In this document: positions 30,377 to 38,063 of the stretch, in pieces | Numbering within the stretch: the first letter of the stretch is position 1 | Layout of the letters: the number at the start of each line of letters is the position of its first letter | From: an uncultured Mycoplasmatota bacterium | Lineage (GTDB): Bacteria; Bacillota_I; Bacilli_A; RF39; UBA660 | Assembly (NCBI GenBank): GCA_900544625.1 | Contig: UQVR01000011.1 | Coordinates: forward strand, 1 to 38,063 | Reading direction: 5' to 3' | DNA: 38,063 nt | Program-made: the position numbers and the translations under genes | Notes under the pieces: generated by a model | Seen by the model: only the letters and a program-made list of their open reading frames with translations | Told to the model about the DNA's origin: nothing | Databases searched by the model: none

Positions 30377-31405
30377 ATGAAATCTAAATTCTCAAAAATA
30401 TTGGTAAGTTTACTAATATTAGTTATGGCATTATCACTAAGTGGATGTGGTAAAGATGAAAATAAAGCTTCAGGAAAAAAGAATAATTCTGAAGTAAAAG
30501 ACACAGATAAAAAGCAATTAAAGATTGTTAATACAAGTAGTAAGTCTAGACCATTTGCAGTAATGATCAATAATATAAATGTAGCAAGACCATTACAAAG
30601 TGGGCTTCAAGATGCATACTTAATGTATGAAATAATAGTTGAAGGTGGTATTACAAGATATATGGCCCTATTTATGGATCAAAATACTACAAGAATTGGT
30701 TCAATTCGTAGTGCCAGACATTATTTCTTAGATTATGCTTTAGAAAATGATGCGATATATGTACATCATGGACAAAGCCCTCAAGCTCAAAATGATTTTA
30801 GTGCTTTAGGAGTAGACAGAATAGTTGCAGATAACTCTAAAACCGGATGGAGAGATAAATCACTAAATGTTTCTAGTGAACATACTTTATTTACTAGCAT
30901 TGAAAAATTAAATAATGGTCTAGGCAATAAAAGAACTACAAGAAATAATGATTTATTATTAAATTATAGTGTAGATGAAGTTGATTTATCTAAAAAGAAA
31001 GATGCAAAGGCAGCTAACGATATTACAATACAATATTCTAACAGTTATATAACAAGTTATAAATATGATGAAAACAATAAATATTATTTAAGGAGTGTAA
31101 ATGGTAAAGCACATAATGATTATGTAACCAAAAAACAATATCATTTTAAAAACATTATAACTTATCAAGTAAAAAATACAACACTTAATGATGGTGAAAA
31201 TAAAGGAAGACAAAACATTGAAAATATAGGTTCAGGTGTAGGGTATTACATTACTGATGGATATAGCATACCAATTAAGTGGGTTAAAGAATCAAGAAAG
31301 AGTCAAACAAAGTATTATTATGAAGATGGTAAAGAAATAGATGTAAATGATGGAAATACATTTATTCAAATTCAACCCGAAGGACAAAAATTAACAATTA
31401 ACTAA
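30377..31405 (+). CDS. DUF3048 (YerB-like) lipoprotein
   Basis: The 342-residue product has a lipoprotein signal peptide ending in LSLSGCG (lipid-modified C24) and a Lys-rich linker. The DUF3048 domain follows with RPFAVMINNINVARPLQSGL, EIIVEGGITRYMALFMD, IGSIRSARHYFLDYALE, VHHGQSPQAQ and, near the end, FIQIQPEG. YerB-type proteins are membrane-anchored and of unknown activity. It starts 1 nt after smpB with aaggaggt, so it belongs to the same transcript. Confidence 0.92.
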   Translation: MKSKFSKILVSLLILVMALSLSGCGKDENKASGKKNNSEVKDTDKKQLKIVNTSSKSRPFAVMINNINVARPLQSGLQDAYLMYEIIVEGGITRYMALFMDQNTTRIGSIRSARHYFLDYALENDAIYVHHGQSPQAQNDFSALGVDRIVADNSKTGWRDKSLNVSSEHTLFTSIEKLNNGLGNKRTTRNNDLLLNYSVDEVDLSKKKDAKAANDITIQYSNSYITSYKYDENNKYYLRSVNGKAHNDYVTKKQYHFKNIITYQVKNTTLNDGENKGRQNIENIGSGVGYYITDGYSIPIKWVKESRKSQTKYYYEDGKEIDVNDGNTFIQIQPEGQKLTIN

Positions 31406-31419
31406 AAAGGGTGATTGAC

Positions 31420-31665
31420 ATGGAACAATTTATTAATTTTATAACACAACATTATTTATTATTTGATATAATAACATTGTTTTTGATATTAGCTTTGATT
31501 GGATATTTTGTAAATATTAAAAAGGAAAAGAATAAGGTATTTAAGATAAATAATTCTGAAAATGAAATTAAAGACATTCCTATAAATACGAATATGTCTT
31601 TACAAGACTTTGTTAATGAAAATAAAAGTGTTGGAACAAACACAAATAACAATTTTCCAAATTAA
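31420..31665 (+). CDS. small single-pass membrane protein
   Basis: The 81-residue product has a hydrophobic segment near the N-terminus (about 13-33, LLFDIITLFLILALIGYFV), a basic stretch KKEKNK and a polar, Asn-rich tail ending LQDFVNENKSVGTNTNNNFPN. I do not recognise a family. ATG 31420 is chosen because aaagggtgatt precedes it; the GTG at 31411 overlaps that site. It is the last gene before a terminator and just ahead of cdaA. Confidence 0.75.
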   Translation: MEQFINFITQHYLLFDIITLFLILALIGYFVNIKKEKNKVFKINNSENEIKDIPINTNMSLQDFVNENKSVGTNTNNNFPN

Positions 31666-31685
31666 GGGGTTACCCCTTTTTATTT
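31664..31685 (+). terminator. terminator at the end of the rnr-smpB operon
   Basis: Stem aagggg (31664-31669) / cccctt (31673-31678), 3-nt loop, followed by a T-rich run to 31685. Confidence 0.8.
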
Positions 31686-31696
31686 TGTCAAAAATT

Positions 31697-31705
31697 TGAT
31701 ATAAT
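31697..31705 (+). promoter_or_regulatory. extended -10 promoter of cdaA-cdaR
   Basis: TGATATAAT with TATAAT at 31700-31705, about 28 nt before the cdaA ATG; -35 weak. Confidence 0.6.
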
Positions 31706-31732
31706 AAATTGTACAAAAAGGATGGTGTTTAA

Positions 31733-32548
31733 ATGAATCTTTCAACAATATGGGAAATATTCACAAAATTGTTAGATATATGCTTAGTTTGGTTAGCATT
31801 TTATTATATATTAAAAAATGTAAAAAATAATATTAAGATGGTATTAATAGTTAAAGGAGTATTTATAATTCTTTTAGTTAAAGTATTAAGTGATGTACTA
31901 AATCTTTATACGGTAGGTGTAATACTTGAATATGCAATTCAATGGGGGCCTCTTGCGATAATAGTTATATTCCAACCAGAAATAAGAAGCGTTTTAGAAT
32001 CCTTAGGAAGAACACAACTTTTAGGTCGTCATAAAATATTAACGGTTGACGAAAGAGAAAAAGTAGTATATGAAATAATGCGTTCAGTAGAATACTTAAG
32101 AAAAAATAGAATCGGAGCTCTAATAGTAATAGAAAGAGAAATTTCCCTAGAAGAATATATAAAGAATGCCACAAAAGTATATGCTGACATATCAGATTCA
32201 TTGCTTGAAACAATATTTTTCCCAAATTCACCACTTCATGATGGCGGAGTAATTATCCAAGGGGACAGAATAACCTGTGCTGGAGCAGTATTTAGAACAA
32301 GCATGAACCCAAATGTTTCAAAAAGACTTGGAACAAGACATAGAGCGGCTTTAGGCATTGCCGAAGAAAGTGATGCCATCGCATTAGTAGTAAGCGAAGA
32401 AACTGGTCGTTTATCAATTGCGGTAGATAGTAACTTGCATTATAATTTAGATCCAGATCAATTCAGAATGATGCTAATAGATGAATTAAAACCTAAGATG
32501 GAAGTTTTCTTCGAAGCGGATGATGAAAGCGAAGGTGACGAAGAATGA
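31733..32548 (+). CDS. cdaA: membrane diadenylate cyclase CdaA
   Basis: CdaA makes c-di-AMP from two ATP; the messenger controls potassium and osmolyte homeostasis. The 271-residue product has three transmembrane helices (about 8-28, 34-55, 60-80) followed by the DAC domain. The catalytic loop appears as PLHDGGVII (DGG 170-172, where DGA is usual) and the second motif as GTRHRAALGI (RHR 202-204). The C-terminus is acidic. It overlaps cdaR by 4 nt, the conserved cdaA-cdaR arrangement. Confidence 0.96.
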   Translation: MNLSTIWEIFTKLLDICLVWLAFYYILKNVKNNIKMVLIVKGVFIILLVKVLSDVLNLYTVGVILEYAIQWGPLAIIVIFQPEIRSVLESLGRTQLLGRHKILTVDEREKVVYEIMRSVEYLRKNRIGALIVIEREISLEEYIKNATKVYADISDSLLETIFFPNSPLHDGGVIIQGDRITCAGAVFRTSMNPNVSKRLGTRHRAALGIAEESDAIALVVSEETGRLSIAVDSNLHYNLDPDQFRMMLIDELKPKMEVFFEADDESEGDEE

Positions 32549-33912
32549 TAACAAAGTTTTTTAAGAAGATTTACAAGTTTATAGATCAAAAGATAGTTGT
32601 ACCTATAAGTAGATTTATTTATTACTTATCTAAAAAGTTTAAGAAGAACCAAGGTAAGTTAGACAAATTATTAAATAGACCACACTTTTTAATATATTTA
32701 TCATTGTTTTTGGCAGTTATAATGTTTATATTAATTGATACCAAAGTAATAAATTTAGTAAAAACAGAAGCTGAAGAAATTCGTGGAGTGCCAGTAGTGG
32801 TAAAATATAATGAAGAAGCATATGTAATTGAAGGAGTACCTGATACTGTGGATATCACTTTAACTGGTAGGAAAAGTGATATATATTTAGCAAAACAACT
32901 CGGAGAATATGAAGTAGTATTAGACCTTTCTGAATATACCCCAAGTGATAACCCTTATAAAGTGTATTTTTCATATTCAAAACCAATTCATTCATTAACA
33001 TATAAACTTGATCCATCATATGTTCAAGTAATGATAAAAAACAAGGAAAGCCAAGTAAAAACTTTATCATACGACTTATTAAATATAAATGCTTTAGATA
33101 GTAAATTAAGTGTTAAATCGGTATCATTAAATAAAACTGAAGTAGTAGTTAAAGGTGGTAGTGATGCTCTAGCAGAAATCGCTTCTGTAAAAGCCTTAAT
33201 TGATCTAGCAAAACAAAACTTTACTGAGGCTGGAACACATGATATAGATAATGTAGAATTAGTGGCATATGACTCAAAGGGTAATAAATTAACAAATATA
33301 GAAATTGTACCGGGAACAATAAGTGCCACAGTTATATTAGAAAGTTATTCTAAAGCTGTACCAGTTTCTATTGAAACAACCGGAGAATTAATTGCTGGAA
33401 AAGCCATTGCATCAATATTAGTAAATGGAAATTCTAATTACTCTATAACTATATATGGCGACCAAGAAGAATTAGATAAGATAAATAGTGTTCCGGTAAC
33501 AATTAATGTTGATGGGCTTGGAAAAGAAGATGTTAAAGAGTATAACGCTACAATTAACAAACCAAATGGTGTTCGTAAAATGAGTGCTGAGAAAGTAAAA
33601 ATAAAAGTTCAGTTCGGAGAAGAAAAACAAAAGACAATTGATGTAAGTAATAATATCACGCCAATTAATCTTAGTGAAGGATTAACAGCAAATCTAATTA
33701 ATACCACAAACGTAACAGTTCAGGTAAAAGGTGTAGAATCTGTTATCAACAAGATAAATAACGGCGAAGATGAAAATAAAGTAGATGCATACATTGACTT
33801 ATCTGGTCTTGGTGTAGGTGAACATGAGGTTGAAGTAAAGATAAATAATACAAATCCGCTTGTAAGTTATGTAGTATCAAGTAAGATAAAGATAAAAATT
33901 ACGCAAAAATAA
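32545..33912 (+). CDS. cdaR: CdaA regulatory protein CdaR (YbbR domains)
   Basis: CdaR is the extracytoplasmic regulator of CdaA. The 455-residue product has a cytoplasmic N-terminus, one transmembrane helix (about 48-65, FLIYLSLFLAVIMFILI) and then a series of YbbR-type repeats, marked by recurring blocks such as GVPDTVDITLTGRKSDI, SLNKTEVVVKGGSDAL, NYSITIYGDQEELDKI and NVTVQVKGVESVINKI. That gives about four YbbR domains, the usual number. The normal third gene, glmM, does not follow. It ends at a strong bidirectional hairpin. Confidence 0.94.
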   Translation: MITKFFKKIYKFIDQKIVVPISRFIYYLSKKFKKNQGKLDKLLNRPHFLIYLSLFLAVIMFILIDTKVINLVKTEAEEIRGVPVVVKYNEEAYVIEGVPDTVDITLTGRKSDIYLAKQLGEYEVVLDLSEYTPSDNPYKVYFSYSKPIHSLTYKLDPSYVQVMIKNKESQVKTLSYDLLNINALDSKLSVKSVSLNKTEVVVKGGSDALAEIASVKALIDLAKQNFTEAGTHDIDNVELVAYDSKGNKLTNIEIVPGTISATVILESYSKAVPVSIETTGELIAGKAIASILVNGNSNYSITIYGDQEELDKINSVPVTINVDGLGKEDVKEYNATINKPNGVRKMSAEKVKIKVQFGEEKQKTIDVSNNITPINLSEGLTANLINTTNVTVQVKGVESVINKINNGEDENKVDAYIDLSGLGVGEHEVEVKINNTNPLVSYVVSSKIKIKITQK

Positions 33913-33940
33913 AAATGTTAGCTTAGTGCTAGCATTTTTT
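33912..33940. terminator. bidirectional terminator between cdaR and DUF378
   Basis: An 11-bp stem aaaatgttagc (33912-33922) / gctagcatttt (33928-33938) has T on its 3' side and A on its 5' side, so it can stop transcription in both directions. Confidence 0.88.
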
Positions 33941-34136
33941 AGTCTTCAAAATTTGTAAATAATAAACCGATATTTATTAACCCACAAACGCCTACAACTA
34001 CATAAATAACTTTTTCTAGTATACTTACATTATTAAATAACTTAGCTATAATATTTACATCGAATAATCCGTATATTCCCCATACAATAGCACCTATTAT
34101 AGTAAATACTAAGGCTATCTTTTGTAGTATTGCCAT
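33939..34136 (-). CDS. DUF378 family small membrane protein
   Basis: The only complete minus-strand protein gene of normal size. The 65-residue product MAILQKIALVFTIIGAIVWG continues with YGLFDVNIIAKLFN and VIYVVVGVCGLINIGLLF, matching DUF378: two hydrophobic helices around a conserved W-G...G-LFD...I block. Function is unknown. ATG 34136-34134 is chosen because aaaggatgtg (an imperfect anti-SD match) lies upstream; a GTG at 34145 would overlap it. Confidence 0.85.
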   Translation of the reverse strand: MAILQKIALVFTIIGAIVWGIYGLFDVNIIAKLFNNVSILEKVIYVVVGVCGLINIGLLFTNFED

Positions 34137-34240
34137 AATTTTCACATCCTTTTACTTATATTTTTAACTATAAATTAAATAATATACATACATATTTTTA
34201 AATAGAAAAAATATATTTAATTAGAAAAGGGGATTTGGTA

Positions 34241-35317
34241 ATGAAAAAGTATTTAATACTAATAACAATTATGTGCTTAATTTTAACCGGGTGTGGAAGC
34301 TACAAATTAGAAGATGCTGTTAATGATTTTACTAAGAGCGTAGAAAACAGCAAATCTTACAAATTAAATGGGACTATGGAAATAAGTAGTGGAGAAGAAT
34401 TATTTACATATAACATTGATGCCTACTTTTTAAAAGATGATTTTTATAAAGTAGTATTAGTTAATCAGACAAATAATCATGAACAGGTTATATTAAAAAA
34501 CAAAGAAGGACTATACGTTGTAACGCCAAGCTTAAATAAAAGCTTTAAATTTGATAGTGTTTGGCCCGAAAATTCATCACAAGCATATCTATTACAAAAT
34601 TTAGTAACAGACATAAAGAATGATAATGAAAAAACACTTGAAAAAAATGAAAAAGGATATGTAATTAAGAGTAAGGTAAATTATCCAAATAATGAAGAGT
34701 TGGTATATCAAAAAATTTATTTTGATAAAGATATGAATATAACCGGCGTAGAAGTATATAATAAGGAAGATATTATAAAAATTAAAGTGACATTTAAAAG
34801 TGTTAATATGAAAGCAAAATTAAAGGAAGATGACTTTGTATTAGATGATTTAATAGATACAAATACAAAAACAGATGATAAAAACACTGATAATACGAAA
34901 TGTACAGGAAGTAACTGTCCAGAACAAAAGAAATGTGAAGGGAAAGATTGTGATAAAACAACCGGCAGTCTTGATAGTATAATATATCCACTTTATATAC
35001 CTATGAATACACATTTAAAAAGTTCCGAAACAGTAGAAACTGCAGGTGGTGACCGTGTTATCCTAACATTTAGTGGTGAAAAAAACTTTGTTTTAGTAGA
35101 AGAAACATCAAAAGTATCAAATGAATTTGAGGTAATACCAGTTTTCGGAGACCCATTAATGCTTGATAAAACAATTGCTGCTTTAAGCTCAAACTCTATT
35201 AGTTGGAATGCTGAAAATGTAAGCTATTATTTAGTAAGTAGTGATTTATCATCAACTGAAATGGTTAATGTAGCAAAATCTTTAGGAAATTCAAAAACTG
35301 TAATATCAACTAAATAA
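34241..35317 (+). CDS. YdcC/GerS-like sporulation lipoprotein (LolA-type fold)
   Basis: The 358-residue product has a lipoprotein signal peptide ending LILTGCG (C18). The next part resembles the YdcC/GerS family: DDFYKVVLVNQTNNHEQVIL, then the diagnostic LYVVTPSLNKSFKFDS and SQAYLLQNLVTDI. GerS in Clostridioides difficile is required for spore cortex modification during germination; YdcC is a sporulation protein in Bacillus. A Cys-rich, Lys/Asp-rich linker (KCTGSNCPEQKKCEGKDCDK) joins it to a second domain starting YPLYIPMNTHLKSSETVETA, reminiscent of DUF4367. ATG 34241 follows aagggg. It is transcribed alone with a strong terminator. Confidence 0.82.
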   Translation: MKKYLILITIMCLILTGCGSYKLEDAVNDFTKSVENSKSYKLNGTMEISSGEELFTYNIDAYFLKDDFYKVVLVNQTNNHEQVILKNKEGLYVVTPSLNKSFKFDSVWPENSSQAYLLQNLVTDIKNDNEKTLEKNEKGYVIKSKVNYPNNEELVYQKIYFDKDMNITGVEVYNKEDIIKIKVTFKSVNMKAKLKEDDFVLDDLIDTNTKTDDKNTDNTKCTGSNCPEQKKCEGKDCDKTTGSLDSIIYPLYIPMNTHLKSSETVETAGGDRVILTFSGEKNFVLVEETSKVSNEFEVIPVFGDPLMLDKTIAALSSNSISWNAENVSYYLVSSDLSSTEMVNVAKSLGNSKTVISTK

Positions 35318-35339
35318 ACAATTATATATTATATATAAT

Positions 35340-35373
35340 AAGGATAGACTAAAAAATTTAGTCTATCTTTTTA
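35340..35373 (+). terminator. terminator of the YdcC-like gene
   Basis: A perfect 11-bp stem gatagactaaa (35343-35353) / tttagtctatc (35357-35367), extended by a G-U and A-T pairs, then five T. Confidence 0.92.
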
Positions 35374-35382
35374 AAGGAAAAC

Positions 35383-35411
35383 TTGCAAAAGTAAACTAAT
35401 TTATGTATAAT
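35383..35411 (+). promoter_or_regulatory. promoter of the 35433 gene
   Basis: TTGCAA (35383-35388), 17 bp, TATAAT (35406-35411). Confidence 0.8.
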
Positions 35412-35432
35412 AAAAAGTATGGAGGCATTAAA

Positions 35433-35993
35433 ATGGCAAATGAAAAAATAAAGTTAAACGACAAAGTTAAAACAAAGAAAAGTAAAAAGGGTATAAATAT
35501 TGATAAATATGAAACAGATGAAGCAAAAGAAGTAAAAAAATTCATTATAATATTATTCAGTATTATAATATTGGTCTTAGCCGTTTATGGAATTACTAAA
35601 ATAATAAATAAAGATAAAAAGACATCTGAAGAAACAAGTGTTACCAAAGGAGAAATAGACTATGATAAAGTATCGGTGGGTACAATGCTTAACAAATTAG
35701 ATAAAGAATACTATGTAATTGTTTATGATGGAGAAGCAAGCGAGGCAGTATATTATTCAGCATTAGTAACGTCATATATGAATAAAAAAAATAGCTTACC
35801 AGTATATTTTTGTGATTTAGGAAATTCTCTAAATAAAAAATATTATGTTGGGGATAGTAAAGAAAGTAATAAAAATGCTCAATCAGTAGATGAATTTGCA
35901 TTTAAAGATTTAACATTACTAAAAATAAAAAACAATAAAATTGAAAAATATATTGAAACACTTGACACAATTAAAGCAGAATTAAGTGTATAG
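35433..35993 (+). CDS. membrane-anchored protein with a thioredoxin-like pattern
   Basis: The 186-residue product has a Lys-rich cytoplasmic N-terminus (about 1-35), one transmembrane helix (about 36-58, FIIILFSIIILVLAVYGI) and an extracytoplasmic domain. The order EYYVIVYDGEASEAVYYSAL, VYFCDLGNSLNK and FKDLTLLKIKNNKIEKYIET follows the strand-helix-strand-(cis-Pro region)-strand layout of thioredoxin-like folds, but the CxxC is absent and only one Cys is present. A redox role is therefore unlikely; a binding domain is possible. ATG 35433 follows ggagg; a longer frame starts at 35403 but overlaps the promoter. Confidence 0.72.
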   Translation: MANEKIKLNDKVKTKKSKKGINIDKYETDEAKEVKKFIIILFSIIILVLAVYGITKIINKDKKTSEETSVTKGEIDYDKVSVGTMLNKLDKEYYVIVYDGEASEAVYYSALVTSYMNKKNSLPVYFCDLGNSLNKKYYVGDSKESNKNAQSVDEFAFKDLTLLKIKNNKIEKYIETLDTIKAELSV

Positions 35994-36019
35994 AAAAGTT
36001 TTTAACTTTTCTTTTTTTT
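35992..36019 (+). terminator. terminator of the 35433 gene, overlapping its stop
   Basis: A perfect 9-bp stem agaaaagtt (35992-36000) / aacttttct (36004-36012), 3-nt loop, then seven T. Confidence 0.92.
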
Positions 36020-36051
36020 GTAAAAATGATAAAATTAAGGTAGGTGATAAA

Positions 36052-37209
36052 ATGAAAAACATCAAGGGCTTTAATTTAATAAGTGTAATAATAATAATTT
36101 TTGTAACATCAATAGCATCAGCAATAACAGCTGGAGTTATAGTAACAAATAATTATAATTTGACATATAAAGGATTATCAGAGGATAAAGAATTAAGTGA
36201 ATTTTTAAAAACATATTCAGATATTGTTAACAATTATTATGAAGACATTGATAAAGAAAAGATGATAGATTCCGCTATTAACGGTATGTTAAATTATTTA
36301 GGAGACAATTATACAACATATCTAAATAAAGATCAAAGACAAGAATTAGAAGAACAATTAGCGGGTAGTTATATTGGCATTGGCATCACATATAACGGAA
36401 GAGAAATAGTAGAAGTAGCAAAAAATGGTCCAGCAGAAAATGCGGGGTTAAAGCCTGGAGACAAATTTGTTAGTATCAATGGAACAGATGTAACAGGAGT
36501 TCCTAAAGCAATAAAAGCATTGATTCAAGACGCAAAAGATGAAGCAATAACCATAGTTATAGAACGCGGTGAAGAAAAATTATCATTTGATGTAAAAGTT
36601 GGAAGTGTTCCAACCGTAGCGGTTAGTTATAAACTATTAGAAAACAAAATAGGGTATTTGAACATGTCTATTTTTTCAGAAACGCTAACAAATCAAGTTG
36701 AAAATGCTTTAAAAGATTTAGAAGAGCAAGGCATGGAAAAACTAATAATTGATTTAAGAGGCAATAGAGGGGGATATTTAGACTCTGCCCAAAATACAGC
36801 AAGTTTATTTCTTGAAAAAGGAAAACTTATATATTCTTTAGAAGATAAAAATAAAAAAGAAGATTATTTTGATGAAACAGAAACAAGTAGAAAATATCCA
36901 ATTGTTGTTTTAATAAATGGAACATCTGCTTCTTCTTCAGAAATACTAGCCTCAGCCTTAAAAGATAGTTATGGTGCTGTTTTAGTTGGTGAAACAAGCT
37001 ATGGCAAAGGAAAGGTTCAACAAACGGTAAAATTAAACGACGGTGCTATGGCAAAATACACATCTGCAAAGTGGTTAAGACCAAATGGCGATTGTGTAGA
37101 TGGAAAGGGTTTAATACCAGATTATGAAGTTGTAGTTAGTGAAGAAGAAAGTACAACTGATGTTGATATACAATTAAATAAAGCAATAGAAGTAATAGGA
37201 GCAATGTAA
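36052..37209 (+). CDS. S41 family C-terminal processing peptidase (CtpA/CtpB-like)
   Basis: Carboxy-terminal processing proteases cleave extracytoplasmic substrates; CtpB in Bacillus acts in sporulation signalling. The 385-residue product has a signal anchor (about 8-32), an N-terminal S41 cap, a PDZ domain (about 105-185; GPAENAGLKPGDKFVSINGT) and the protease core with GYLNMSIF, LIIDLRGNRGGYLDSA, the catalytic Ser in NGTSASSSEILASAL (S294) and the Lys 25 residues on in YGKGKVQ (K319), the spacing of the Ser/Lys dyad. ATG 36052 follows aaggtaggtga. With spoIID, spoIIQ, spoIIID and the GerS-like gene it suggests, but does not prove, a sporulating cell. Confidence 0.93.
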   Translation: MKNIKGFNLISVIIIIFVTSIASAITAGVIVTNNYNLTYKGLSEDKELSEFLKTYSDIVNNYYEDIDKEKMIDSAINGMLNYLGDNYTTYLNKDQRQELEEQLAGSYIGIGITYNGREIVEVAKNGPAENAGLKPGDKFVSINGTDVTGVPKAIKALIQDAKDEAITIVIERGEEKLSFDVKVGSVPTVAVSYKLLENKIGYLNMSIFSETLTNQVENALKDLEEQGMEKLIIDLRGNRGGYLDSAQNTASLFLEKGKLIYSLEDKNKKEDYFDETETSRKYPIVVLINGTSASSSEILASALKDSYGAVLVGETSYGKGKVQQTVKLNDGAMAKYTSAKWLRPNGDCVDGKGLIPDYEVVVSEEESTTDVDIQLNKAIEVIGAM

Positions 37210-37244
37210 GTTTGCTCTTTTTTGCTTAGTAAGGTGATGATAAT

Positions 37245-37772
37245 ATGAAAATAGGGGATAAATATAAGATACATTGTTATAAACATAATGGTGAAGCATA
37301 TCAAGCAAGTGAAGAAACTATAATATTAGATATTAAAGACGAATATATTGTTTGCGGAAATTATATGGTTGATGTGACGGAACCGGAAGGTCATTCATAT
37401 AAAACAAAAGAACTAGCAATAATATACTTTTATAAACATAATTGGTTTAATTGCATTGCCCAGTTAAAATCATTTGGATTATTTTATTATTGTAATATGG
37501 CGTCTCCATACATAATAGATGATAATGTTATTAAATATATAGATTATGATTTAGACTTAAGAGTATTTCCGGATGGTGGATATAAAATATTAGACCATAA
37601 TGAATATAAATATCATAAGAAAAAAATGAAGTATCCAGAAGAAATTGATATTATTATAAATAAGGAATTACAGAAACTAATAAAAATGAGAAAAAATAAT
37701 GAAGGGCCATTTGATAGAAAAGAAATAAAAAAATATAAAGATTTATATAAAGAGTTAAATAAAATAATGTAA
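37245..37772 (+). CDS. DUF402 family (Ntdp/YgaC-like) nucleoside phosphatase
   Basis: The 175-residue product matches DUF402: KIHCYKHNGEAYQASEET, TKELAIIYFYKHNWFNCIAQ, FYYCNMASPYIIDDN, KYIDYDLDLRVFPDGGYKIL, DHNEYKYHKKKMKYP. Members such as staphylococcal Ntdp hydrolyse nucleoside tri- and diphosphates, and the IDYDLD acidic cluster supplies metal ligands. Length is that of the single-domain family. Shine-Dalgarno aaggtgatga is good. It is the last protein gene before the rRNA operon. Substrate specificity is not inferable. Confidence 0.9.
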   Translation: MKIGDKYKIHCYKHNGEAYQASEETIILDIKDEYIVCGNYMVDVTEPEGHSYKTKELAIIYFYKHNWFNCIAQLKSFGLFYYCNMASPYIIDDNVIKYIDYDLDLRVFPDGGYKILDHNEYKYHKKKMKYPEEIDIIINKELQKLIKMRKNNEGPFDRKEIKKYKDLYKELNKIM

Positions 37773-37870
37773 TATATATAAAAAATAAGCATAAAATATA
37801 AGGAAAATCCGGTAAAATTAGCCAATTTTTTAAAAAAATGAAAAAAAATTAAAAAATTTGCATTTTTTTG

Positions 37871-37899
37871 TTGACATTCGTTTCTGGATTTGATATATT
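37871..37899 (+). promoter_or_regulatory. rRNA operon promoter
   Basis: Consensus TTGACA (37871-37876), 17 bp, TATATT (37894-37899) with TG as an extended -10, preceded by long A and T tracts (37830-37870) like an UP element. Predicted start near 37906. Confidence 0.85.
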
Positions 37900-37930
37900 A
37901 TCTATGCACTCAGCAAAAAGGGTGTGAAAA

Positions 37931-37945
37931 TGATCTTTGAAAACT
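37931..37945 (+). promoter_or_regulatory. boxA-like antitermination element
   Basis: tgatctttgaaaact matches the tgctctttgaaaact-type boxA/leader element seen before Firmicutes 16S genes, where NusB-S10 bind the nascent RNA. Confidence 0.7.
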
Positions 37946-38010
37946 AAGTAAAAAAGTCAATTTTGAGTAGCTTTGATTAAACTTAAAAATAATGATTATT
38001 ATAAATCATT

Positions 38011-38063
<53 letters not shown>

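Overview
The window is a very AT-rich chromosomal segment from a low-GC Gram-positive bacterium, most likely a Bacilli lineage close to the Mollicutes/RF39-type gut bacteria. That placement is inference. It rests on AT-only codon preference, Bacillus-like gene order (DUF1146-spoIID-spoIIQ-spoIIID, hpf-secA-prfB, secG-rnr-smpB, cdaA-cdaR), sporulation genes in a compact genome, and the first ~53 bases of a Firmicutes-type 16S rRNA at the right edge. UGA is a stop codon here: several genes end in TGA, and prfB (RF2, with the SPF and GGQ motifs) carries the classical autoregulatory UGA frameshift site. Genetic code 4 is therefore excluded.

Layout. 1-1318 is a graveyard of mobile-element and surface-protein fragments: a frameshifted DDE transposase remnant on the minus strand, then an IS110-family left end and transposase N-terminus fused to a broken surface-protein domain. 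1482-8399 is housekeeping and sporulation: rpmE, rpiB, DUF1146, spoIID, spoIIQ, spoIIID, an unknown gene where mbl usually sits, a cold-shock protein, hpf and secA. 8504-22104 is an accessory block of about 13.7 kb that separates hpf-secA from prfB, which are adjacent in Bacillus. It holds a CPBP membrane protease, an HExxH protein, a broken RhuM gene, a Nudix hydrolase, a strong candidate for a free-standing small RNA, an unknown gene, a nucleotidase fragment, a guanine-deaminase-like enzyme, a tandem triplet of an unknown family, an OatA-like O-acetyltransferase with two SGNH-type domains, an ABC-F ATPase, a candidate type I toxin-antitoxin-like locus, a kinase-fold protein, DUF1015 and the C-terminal anchor of a dead surface protein. 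22209-38063 returns to core genes: prfB, tilS, ftsH, secG, two pseudopilin-like genes, rnr, smpB, a DUF3048 lipoprotein, cdaA-cdaR, DUF378, a YdcC/GerS-like sporulation lipoprotein, an S41 protease, DUF402, and an rRNA promoter with a boxA-like element leading into 16S.

The most interesting non-annotated signals are two RNA loci. At 19048-19338 two strong, convergent promoters make RNAs that overlap by about 90 nt, each with its own terminator. The minus-strand RNA carries an 18-codon hydrophobic ORF with a perfect but hairpin-sequestered Shine-Dalgarno, which is the architecture of a type I toxin-antitoxin pair. At 11433-11533 (minus strand) a strong promoter drives a ~100-nt structured RNA, closed by a long stem and ending in a U-run, with no recognised family. 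Other items of note are the tandem triplet of unknown proteins (middle copy cut by an in-frame nonsense codon), the acyltransferase-SGNH-pseudoSGNH fusion, and a pair of pseudopilin paralogs in which the second has lost its prepilin motif.
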